This document shows positions 24,201 to 32,342 of a DNA stretch of 64,000 nt, in pieces. The notes beneath the pieces were generated by a model. It was not told where the DNA came from. It searched no databases and worked only from the letters and a program-made list of their open reading frames with translations. Both the position numbers and the translations under genes were made by a program. This DNA is from Lepidodermella squamata (Eukaryota > Gastrotricha): contig JBLDXI010000015.1 of the NCBI GenBank assembly GCA_047495785.1, positions 3,472,001 through 3,536,000 on the forward strand, given 5' to 3'. Within the stretch, counting starts at the first letter, position 1, and each line of letters opens with the position of its first letter.

Positions 24201-27017
24201 GTCACTTCAAATTCCAGTTGTATCTACCTCTCGGTATCGGAATCTCACTGGTTAGTAATACGGAGGAATTGGCGTACGTCACCCTGCGACACGTTGCGGC
24301 TACCTATCGCCGCCAGCCCCCGCTCACTGAGTCGATCCGATTATCGATAAGTGCGATTCAAATCGATAACCAATTGCTGTCAACGCCGTGCCTCGTGCTG
24401 TTGTACTCTGATTCGAGGGCGAAGGTATCGCGAAGACGCCGGAGAACCACGCAATCGTCCACGGAATTGGTGACGCTGAGCCAGGCCCAAGCGCAGGGCA
24501 ACTTGTCGCCGGGGTCAATGGCACCGGCGTTGGTCATCTCAGCCAGTCGACTGCTGAATTCGCCGACCAGTGACGTCATCGTGTTCAAGGTAAAATTTTG
24601 TAATAATTCATCCAAGATATCATTTAGTGGAGAAATTAAGAAACGCGGCGAAAAAATTGAACATTAATGACGTTTTCGGGTCTAGGCCAATTCGGTTCAT
24701 AAAAAACGTAAAATACTACCATTACGCTAATAAATTGTTAAGGAGCGATAAAATTCCTAAAGAAATTTTGGAAATTCGCTCATGCGATGAGCAAAAAACT
24801 GACAACTTAAAAAATTGATAAGTTGATTTCAAATTTATAATTGAAAGGAAAAAAATTGTACCGCAAAATTTATTTGTTCCGAATCTTTAAATTCATCAAA
24901 ATTCGATGCTCTAAATTAGGAAACATATTATAGGAAAATAGTTTTTCAGTGCTCCCTCACTGTTTCTATTTTTGGTCAATTTTTTAGCTTCGGCAAAAAT
25001 ACACTTAGATATATGTGCGATGGTGTGATTTCCTTACCGCCTCAAGGGTATATATTTTGTGAAATATTGATCGCCTCTAGATTTAATGTAATATTTTGGC
25101 GCGAGAAGTGTTAGAAAAAAACACAATTCTTCGAAATTAGGTTAAATCCTTAAGAAATACCATAAAAATCGAATTTGAAAGGGTACTTGAAGTTGGTAGC
25201 AGGTAGTAAAATTGACGATGATAAAATGTGTACCAAGAACTCGGGCAATATTTGTATCAGATTTCTTTACTGATACTGGCGATAGCTGAAGAAAGCAACT
25301 TTATTTATTTACATTTTCTGCATATTTATTTTAAGAACGCGAGATAAGTGTAAGAGTGCATCTCTCGTCCTAATTCCACTATCACATTCAAATCGATGAA
25401 AAATACCGTAATTTTTATCGTAATTTTTAGGGCGTTTCAATATCGGTCGCTCGGCTGTTCATTCGGCTGGAGGAGCGATTTCTATGGAAATTCCTGCAGT
25501 TATTCGGCGTAACTGGTTCGGATTCGAACCAGCCGAACACCGGCCGACCCGCCGATCGCAGCACAGCCTCGCAACAGGCGGCGCAAGACTCGCGCTACGC
25601 ACCGCTCACCCATCGATTTTCAAACACGGTCCTAGGCCGTCGGCTCTACTTCGCCTCGTTACAAGTCCGCCTTAACCGGCTGGACCTAGGCATGGCAACC
25701 GCCTCAGCCCCGCTCCCGTCCGACCTTCGCCGCATCAAACGAGCATTCCGCGTTCCGCTGATTCAATTCACCGGGGCCCAGGTCGAGTTGGAGACATTTT
25801 CGCGGCACCACGTCCTAGTCACGTGGCCGTTGTTGATCGCAGCCGTGAAGCAGCACTACAGCCGTGGGTTTAAAAGCCAGGCCGGTAAAATTTTCGGATC
25901 GGTCGACTTTCTCGGCAGCCCGCTCGGATTATTCACCGATGTAACCGAGGGCCTGTCCGGGCTGATCCGGGACGCGAATGTTTCCGGTCTAGTGCGCCAC
26001 GTCATGCATGGCCTATCGAATTCAACGGCGAGATTTACGAGTGCGATGTCGGAGACGTTAGGGTCAGTCGCGTCGGATGTGCACTACCAGGCTGAGCGCG
26101 ACCTCATCCGGGCGATGGGGCCCTCCGCCCGCGCCTCGGACCACCTGGTCGCCGGGCTTGTCGGCTTCGGTCACGGTGTGATAGGCGGCGTGACCAGTCT
26201 ATTCACCCATACGTACCAGGGCGCGACCCAGGAGGGCCCGATAGGGTTGATAACCGGCCTGGGCCGGGGCGTTGTCGGCACTATCACCCGGCCAACAGCC
26301 GGGTTCCTCGACCTGGCGGGCGGGTTTGCGAAAGCGGTGAGTGAAACAGCTCGATCGTCAACCGCGCCTAGAATAATGGGCCGGATCCGCGAACCCAGGT
26401 GCACGTCCTCCTTAACCGGGGCGCTGGCGGAATTTTCGGCCGAAATGGCTGAGGCTCAGCAGTTTTTGTTCACCCTAAACAGCGGCCGTTTGAGTGAGAA
26501 ATTGCTAGCTATGGAGTGTTTGATCCATTCCGGCTCGGTTAGCGATGAAGACGAGCGAAATTTGCATAGAGTCGCGGTGCTAGTCACCTCAGACCGCGTC
26601 TACGTTGTCCGGCGGTACGCTGACCCGAATTCTGTCCTGCAACTTCGCTACGAAACAATTCGAAGTTGCCGCGTTGTTCACGTTAACGGCGTTCACCACG
26701 TCGAGTTGTTGTTCAGCCGAAATTTGTCGTCCAGCCTGTCGTCATCCGGGTCGTCGGCTGATTTCAGCAGTTTGTTGCCGCCTGAAATGGACGCGATGGC
26801 GTTGAATGTCGAAGCGCAACGCTCCGGCTATTTGATCCGCGGCACGTGCGAAGCGGCGTCGCAGCGCATCGCGACGATGATCAACTGCGCGCGGCAACTT
26901 CACGACCGCTCGCGGCTTTTCCTACCCGCCGCCGTCCTGTTAGCCTCGCCCGACTCAGCCACCCTACTACACGGGTATAGCGGTTGTGACTACAATGAAA
27001 TAGCCGAGTTCGATTGA
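6252..27017 (+). CDS. VPS13D: VPS13D bridge-like lipid transfer protein, complete, 16 coding exons
   Basis: Exons 6252-6348, 6405-6485, 6539-6657, 6715-6873, 6930-7227, 7283-7370, 7426-12544, 12599-12668, 12722-13001, 13064-14165, 14221-14459, 20874-20927, 22189-22272, 22335-23238, 23864-24589 and 25431-27017 join in frame to 3,668 residues (human 4,388). Residues 1-120 are the chorein domain (MLSGFVKWAVKSYF). Residues about 2100-2900 form the VPS13 adaptor-binding (SHR-BD) region, with TFTARYQIVNHTSHPVCVAQ. The C-terminal 500 residues match VPS13D closely (VSGLVRHVMHGLSNSTARF; DHLVAGLVGFGHGVIGGVTS), then a PH-like end. VPS13D moves lipids at ER-mitochondria and peroxisome contacts. I did not see the UBA domain that human VPS13D carries before the adaptor region. 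Most introns are 53-62 bp; intron 11 is 6.4 kb and holds two GPCR genes. VPS13A/B/C identity is less likely given the C-terminal match. Confidence 0.95.
14718..16257 (-). CDS. Rhodopsin-type (FMRFamide/myosuppressin-like) GPCR 1, nested in VPS13D intron 11
   Basis: Exons 16257-16183, 16128-15541 and 15485-14718 join in frame to 476 residues. An N-terminus with N-glycosylation site NIT leads to seven membrane segments: TM1 with GNILSLIVLNRPSIRRS, TM2 with the conserved Asp (LIAFFDCIILLTGL), TM3 after C-K-I-H-M-F, ECL2 with NECGY, and TM7 LNHSLSFYTYLLSGTRFRQE, typical of invertebrate peptide GPCRs. The DRY position reads GRL. A long Ser/Pro/Thr-rich tail has two similar segments (SDYSTPVIK, SDYSTPIIR). 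It most likely senses a neuropeptide at the cell surface; the ligand is unknown. Both introns are about 54-55 bp. The gene lies wholly inside a VPS13D intron on the opposite strand and is paralogous to its neighbour at 18680-20785. Confidence 0.85.
16258..18679. other. Non-coding part of VPS13D intron 11 between the nested GPCRs
   Basis: About 2.4 kb upstream of GPCR 1 and downstream of GPCR 2. I find no exon with both a domain and splice support. It contains an (AAT)n microsatellite near 18516-18538. It should hold the GPCR 1 promoter and the 3' end of GPCR 2. Confidence 0.5.
18516..18538. repeat. (AAT)n microsatellite
   Basis: About seven perfect ATA/AAT units inside VPS13D intron 11. Similar AAT-rich runs recur in the window, for example 797-812 and 32264-32302. 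Confidence 0.85.
18680..20785 (-). CDS. Divergent 7TM receptor-like protein 2 with long low-complexity tail, nested in VPS13D intron 11
   Basis: Exons 20785-20747, 20693-20345, 20228-19986, 19922-19797 and 19743-18680 join in frame to 606 residues. It resembles GPCR 1 in order and key segments: the TM2 Asp (ATIAIAGDLICIVLG), TM3 start C-K-M-R-H-F-L-L-A-S-A-L-D-L-S-V-W (GPCR 1 has C-K-I-H-M-F-I-V-Y-S-A-L-D-S-S-V-W), and ECL2 NECGY. The DRY region is gone (LGLCELWRPAS) and TM7 reads NCVIKLPFMFL with no NPxxY-like motif. The tail is about 240 residues, Lys- and His-rich (HHDSKAKHHHNHHHSSKK), then PPPPPPQQ and poly-Gln. It is probably a tandem duplicate that no longer couples G proteins in the usual way. 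The function is unknown. Confidence 0.78.
20928..22188. other. VPS13D intron 12
   Basis: A 1.26-kb intron with a canonical donor (ATG|GTAAGT) and acceptor (TATGTAG|GTC). I see no gene in it. Confidence 0.6.
23239..23863. other. VPS13D intron 14
   Basis: A 625-bp intron bounded by CAG|GTAAAT and TTTTTAG|GAC. The open frame near 23518-23745 has no recognisable domain and I do not call it a gene. Confidence 0.55.
24590..25430. other. VPS13D intron 15
   Basis: An 841-bp intron bounded by AAG|GTAAAA and TTTTTAG|GGC. It is AT-rich, with no exon or repeat I can name. Confidence 0.55.
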
Positions 27018-27183
27018 ATGTGATAATATGGGTAGATAGAGAGAGAAATATTAAAAAAAATTCGGTATTTTTTGACGCTATTTTTAACATGATGGGTTGA
27101 ATAATAATTTGTTGCGCGACTTTTTCTATACTAAAAAAATCGAACAATCAAATGCGTGTATGATATGCGTCGAAAAATTAAAA

Positions 27184-27189
27184 AATAAA
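27184..27189 (+). terminator. Poly(A) signal of VPS13D (AATAAA)
   Basis: AATAAA lies 167 bp after the VPS13D stop, in a stretch AATAAATAAAATTT. It is the likely cleavage signal by position. Confidence 0.5.
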
Positions 27190-27595
27190 TAAAATTTATT
27201 ATAGCTCAATGACGAACAGACTACACAGCCTTGCTTTGCAAACAACTGCGGTGTTATGTACATAGCAAAAATCTTCGTCTTCTCTCTTTATAATTTCTTT
27301 CTTTTAATGACGTGTCGATAACTGCTGCTGCTGAGATGTCGCTGCTTCTGCGTCGGCGAGTACAGACTTCTTTTAGTTTTTAGTTTTTGCTGCTTTTTTC
27401 GGGGCACTTTTCGCTTGTGCTACTCACACTTTGAACACCGTGCGTTTTTGAACTTGAATATAACAACGAAAATATCATGTAACACGTTTGTTCGGCCTCG
27501 TTCTAGAATGATAAAAATAACCCAGTTGGTGTCCTACTATGCAAAAATGATGATGATGAGTCAATAAAAACAAATTTTTTTGAAAAATGTTGTTT

Positions 27596-30500
27596 TTAAT
27601 GAAAATCCACCTTGAAATTTAGCATTCTCAATGAAAACACTGTAACAGAGATGGAGGCAAATAAAAGTCGGAGGTCTATTTGAGATTGCCTTGGAGCGCC
27701 TAGCCAGATCAGGTACGGATTGTTGCAGAGATGGTTGTTGGAGCAACAGTAGACCGAGTAATGTCGTTTGTTGATGATGATTTCGTTGTTTGGGGTGGCT
27801 CCAAAATTGGTCGGGTGACACATTGACGTGTTCGTACAGCCAGCCCATACTTCTCCAGCGCCATAAGTGTCCTCCACAACCTGAAATCACATGAAAGCAA
27901 AATGAAACACCGATCAGCTGCCGAAAGTGACAGTCATTTCAAAAAATCCTTCTTTCCAGGAAACTGAAGCGATATGAAACTGCTGGACCCTTAAACCCGG
28001 TCTCGGTTACCGTAATTTTGGGTGACTTTGACATGTGAAAAAGGGGTGACTTTGGCCACTCAAATATCAAATCCCATGAGTGGGATACCGCTGGATAGCC
28101 CAAGCAAAACCAAGCCTAAGTGTATACAATTTACACCAATCCGCCTTATTATCCATTTATTACCGAGTAAAAAATGACAGGTAAAGTTAGGGGGAATTAA
28201 AAAAAGTTTGATTTCCGGTAGAATTTGGGTGACTAGCCAAGGGAGTCCATGCGATCAAAATCAAAATCGAATGCCATTTTTGAACCACTCTGTTGACAGG
28301 CTATCCAAAGGTACCCCACTCATGGGGTCATGGGATGTTATCGGCTTCGATATTTGAGTGGTACTAAGTCACCCCATCAGTATCTAACATGCGTTTCGGG
28401 TGACTTTGACCACCGTTAACTGTCCACTACAATTCATGCTTGTACCTGATAGATGCCTTGACTGCACCATCTGTTTCTACTCGTTATTGGCTTTCCGGCG
28501 ACATCCATATTGAGGGGGTTAGCTTGTCAATTGGCGAAGATTTTATTGATTGAATGTCGATCGCTAAAACCTATTCCAATGTCACCCCATTATTCAAAGT
28601 CACCACAAATTACTGTATTTCAAGACAGGGAAACTTGAATGTATTTCCCACTGGACAGTGAAAAGTGGGATTTGTCGAAACTTTTGACATCATGGAAAGA
28701 TGTTGATCCCGCTTTCAAGGAGTCAAGTGATTATCACAACGAGGCTGATAGCCATAGGGTTGCTGAGAAAATGGACTTCAAATGGCTAATGTACGCTGAA
28801 AATCTTTTTACATTTTCGTTGTGATTCTCAGTCGATATTGATTGCGGTTGATTCTCAAGCGAGAAATCCAGCTGGTATTCAGAAGTTCTTTAAGAATTAG
28901 GTTCAAATACCTTCAAATATGACTTAGGTTGACGAAAAATCGAAGGTGGTAGGGTAAAGACCCCATGAGTGTAGTACCGTTAGGTAGCCGGGAGGAAGGG
29001 CAATCTGAAGATTGCATACCTATGATCTTCATTTCAATCAGTCGGCTTTTGTCGAACAGTGGCCAAAGTTCTACCGAAACTAGCCATTTTCCCATGCAAC
29101 TTGACCTGTTATTTCATATCCCGACATGTGTTTTATTGATGTGCATTGTACACATCCAGGCAAGCCTTTTTAGGACTCTCCAACGGTACCCCATTCATGG
29201 GGTCTTTACCTTATCGCCTTCGATTTTTTGAATGCCAATTTCACCCCATTTGAGCCAATTTCACCTTTTCCACAAATACTTGGAACGATGAGGTATTTTG
29301 GCGCCAGTGCGAAATTTCCCGTCTTTTAAGGAGGATGCCTATATAATCTCGTTATTTTCCAACACTTTTCGAAATGACCTGGGCACCCCAATTTTAATTT
29401 GTTAAGGGTCATTTTTCGAATCGCAAAATCACTCAACAAAACGTTTCTAATCGAAATTCTCTAAAAACCTTTTGGCGAATATCGGGTGAATTTGAAGCTG
29501 ACGCCCATATCGGAAGTTCAAGTCGCATTTCGATTGCCTGTTGGGAAAAGACTTTGGCTTTCGTTCAAGTCATTGCTCATATGAAAGCTCTTGATTCGAA
29601 ACCCACGATTCAATCCATGCGGATACCACGCGCGTGGAATGTGCCGCTACTTGCTGCCCTCGTGGTTGATAGACCGAAGTTCTTGGGACTAATATTAGTC
29701 CTACTAGTCCCAAGCCGAAGTTGTCCCAAATTGGGATGTAAGTTCCCCAACTATGTCTTACGGTGGTATTACTTGGACTTGGCTTTAGACAAAGCGAATA
29801 ATATGCTTATAGTTGAATCCCAAATACCGTTCGCGAGCACACTTGGAATTTTTTTTTTTTTTTTTTTTTTATTTACCGCGGGGCCGTGGCCCCGGTTTTC
29901 GGAGGCGCTTCTGATGGTGGGGCACTTCCTCCTAGACAGTTGCCAGCTGTCCCCCCATTGCTCGCCGCTGGTTTTTCACCGCAGCTCTCCCGTGTGCTAC
30001 ATTTGAGGCGGGGGGAGTGATGATGGGTCACTGCACACGTGTAACCTACGCCCGCCCCATCGCGAGCCTCAAGCAAGTGTTTCAACTTGTACTCGAGTAC
30101 CGGAATTTTATTTTATCCAGCGACTTCGGTCGGCCGCTGTCGTGAGCACAAATTCTTGTGCAGACGCGGGCGTTGAACCCGTGCCTCACTAGAACCACAC
30201 TAGCATACCCTATGCTAGTTGCCTAACCACTAGGCCACTGTGTCACCTCTCAAATTTTATCTCAAATTTTGAAACATTTCATTGTTTGATGGTGAGTCAG
30301 TGGTAGAATTTCGACGGGATTGCAAGTTTCAGGTCAGGGATTCTCAACTCCGACGACTCCCAGCATTTTCGTGGTACTGACTCACGATCCCAGAGCGTTT
30401 TTAAATGTTACCAAATTTTAGCATGAAAATTACTGAAAATGCCGAATCTCGAAGCGTATCGAGGACATTTACGCACGATTTCGTCTCAATATTTCACACT

Positions 30501-31058
30501 ATTTTTTTCTGACCAAGTATTTTTGAGATAAAAAGTGGTATGGTGAGTGAATTTAGCTATTTTAGCAATTTTTCTAAAAATGCTTCAAATCCAATTTCGA
30601 GACATATTCCAGTTGAGAATGCTTGCTGCCTGCAAGAGTCGTTTTTTTTCTGGTTGAATCAAAATTGCGAGGCGTACCCCGCTTAAATGGTCCGTCCATT
30701 GTACCCCGTTTGATAAGCGTTAAGCGAAATTTAACCGGCTTCTCTTCGGGACAACTAGCAACGCCCAGTTTGGGCGTGCCCAAGTCATCCATCATCCAAC
30801 TGCAATTGGTTTCATTTCTTGGACTTACCACCAAACGAAAGCCGCTTTGATTTTAGGTTACCCACGAAAAATTTCCCTAGTTCAACTTACGTAGCACTTG
30901 CTCAGCTCAACAGGATCACACTTGACGTACTGCTTAGCAGCTATGACGGTATCTCGAGTGCATCCCTCGCAGTAGTAGCAAATGATAGGATCGGCGTCGC
31001 AAAACTCCGCAATAAAGCCGGTAGTAATAAAGACAGTAACAAAATAAAGCCATGCCAT
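27596..31058 (-). CDS. Ly6/uPAR three-finger-domain, probably GPI-anchored protein (2 exons)
   Basis: Exons 31058-30891 and 27880-27596 join at phase 0 (TAC|GTAAGT to TTTCAG|GTT), giving 150 residues. A signal peptide (MAWLYFVTVFITTGFIAEFC) is followed by a Ly6 cysteine pattern: ICYYCEGC, VKCDPVELSKCY, AGCTNTSMC and the closing CCSNNHLCN. The C-terminus ends in a hydrophobic run (LLFASISVTVFSLRML), as in GPI-anchored members. Such proteins sit on the cell surface and modulate receptors or junctions; the exact role here is unknown. I read it as an endogenous Ly6-type protein, not a venom component, because of the GPI-like tail. The 3-kb intron holds MITE and SINE insertions. In-frame upstream non-ATG codons exist; the ATG at 31058 gives the best signal peptide. 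Confidence 0.82.
28008..28617. mobile_element. MITE-like DNA transposon with terminal inverted repeats and TA flanks
   Basis: The ends 28008-28031 and 28594-28617 are inverted copies matching at 21 of 24 positions: left TACCGTAATTTTGGGTGACT, and the right end, reverse-complemented, TACAGTAATTTGTGGTGACT. TA at both outer ends suits a TA target duplication, as in Tc1/mariner/pogo. A second inverted pair lies inside (28040-28101 against 28299-28378), built around CCATGAGTGGG and GGATAGCC. No transposase frame is present, so it is non-autonomous. It sits in the Ly6 gene intron. Confidence 0.7.
28932..29231. mobile_element. Second inverted-repeat element related to the MITE at 28008
   Basis: Arm 28933-28988 (GAAAAATCGAAGG, then GGTAAAGACCCCATGAG, then GTACCGTTAGGTAG) is an imperfect inverted copy of 29176-29231. 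Both share the GACCCCATGAGTGG/GGTACC core with the element at 28008-28617. I could not place true outer ends, so it may be truncated. Confidence 0.55.
29686..29701. repeat. Perfect 16-bp palindrome inside a larger imperfect hairpin
   Basis: GGACTAATATTAGTCC is its own reverse complement. Outer CTTGGGACT (29682-29690) and AGTCCCAAG (29705-29713) form an alternative stem. It lies in the Ly6 intron and has no assigned function. Confidence 0.7.
29849..30247 (-). mobile_element. tRNA-derived SINE with poly(A) tail
   Basis: On the minus strand the element begins GGTGACACAGTGGCCTAGTG. The pol III A box TGGCCTAGTGGTTAGGC lies at 30221-30237 and the B box GGTTCAACGCC at 30169-30179, inside a T-arm-like CGGGTTCAACGCCCG. 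Between them CTAGCATA-GGG-TATGCTAG forms an 8-bp stem-loop in the anticodon-arm position. A non-tRNA body of about 290 bp follows, ending in GC-rich GGCCACGGCCCCGCGG and a pure A run of about 22 (T run on plus, 29849-29870). The clean tail suggests a fairly recent insertion. I could not define target-site duplications. Confidence 0.8.
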
Positions 31059-32342
31059 AATAGTCAAATAAATAAACCAAAACACCAAGTCGAGTGCGTA
31101 AAAACGTTTTAGTTTTATTCATTATGATTTATCCTTTCATCATCATTTCCGTACAGCAGGAGGACAGCAAGACACAGTCGCGTTTCAAAATCATTCTAAT
31201 TATTATCATTTTGTCGTTGTTGTTATTTCGCAGCGGCATGCAGATATAGCACTGTAATTTTTCTATTTAGTCATTATTACTATCATCATCATTATATCAG
31301 GCAATCGTTCACTTTGTTTCGCAGCAGACTGCTAAATAGAGTTGCTGGCCGGCGGCGGCGCTGGTGGTATCCGTTGAAAAATTCACATAGAGAGAAGACA
31401 GAGACGACAGAGACTGAAGCGGAATGAAGACAAAGCGTGTTTATTTTTCGCTGCTGCCTGCCGTCTGGCCGCGGTTTCGAGCCGGCGCCAACAAGAGGCG
31501 TCGCGCGCAAATACAACACACAGCCGCCAAACGACAACAGGTAATTGAACAATAATACACTCGCTCAAACGCAATTTGCATATTTACACGGTAAATACGA
31601 GTAGCAATATATAGGTAGAGAATGATAATAATATAGATATATACGTATGGTGGTACGAATAATTCGACAACGACTAGCAGCAAATTTTACATCATCATCA
31701 TCCAGCGCAACAATTTAACCTTATATATATCGCAATCAATCAAAGCAAGCATGCAAATGAGAGCAATTTCGAATTCTGCAAAAAAAACAGTGCGGTAGAA
31801 AATTGATATTGAATTTTTTTTATCAAGAAAATAAGTCATCCTGGTCCTTTTCTGGAAGCAGTAAAAGAAGACGAGATGTGTGAATAATGCGAAGAAATTA
31901 ATTCGTCGTATTTTTTTACCACAATAATAATAATAATAACAACCGAAAAAATGCGCTTCATTTGCATGCACAAGTTGAACTTTTGATAGCAATTGATTAT
32001 TATAATAATTATGTGATAATAAATTTGTATATCAGCAGCACCTTGATTACTTTCGTTTTTTTTATACAGGGAATGTGCGAATTGAGCGCGATCGCTTTTT
32101 TCTGTTAAGAGGGAGTGGTCCTTAATCATCACATCAATATTGGAATAATATACGCGCGACTTGCCTTGCGAAGAAGAAAACAAGGGGCTTGTTAAATTTC
32201 GCAAATTTCAAATATATAAAGCAGGTGTTATTTCAATGTTTTTGTTAGTTAATTTATAGGAGTAATAATAATAGTAATAATAGCGATAATAATAATAATA
32301 GAAGAAAGGACTGTATTTTTTTGTTAGTTTATAAGAATCTGA
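31059..32342. other. Intergenic region between ERM and the Ly6-type gene
   Basis: About 1.3 kb, AT-rich, with AAT microsatellite runs near 31923-31942 and 32264-32302. It probably contains the ERM 3'-UTR and the promoter of the Ly6-type gene. I see no coding exon. Confidence 0.55.

Noticed and set aside
29554-30085. Open frames across the poly-T/GC-rich segment
   Set aside because: They lie over the SINE and its flank; the tRNA-like boxes and the poly(A) tail explain the sequence.
27596-31058. Reading the Ly6-type gene as a three-finger venom toxin
   Set aside because: The C-terminal hydrophobic GPI-like segment points to an endogenous cell-surface Ly6 protein.
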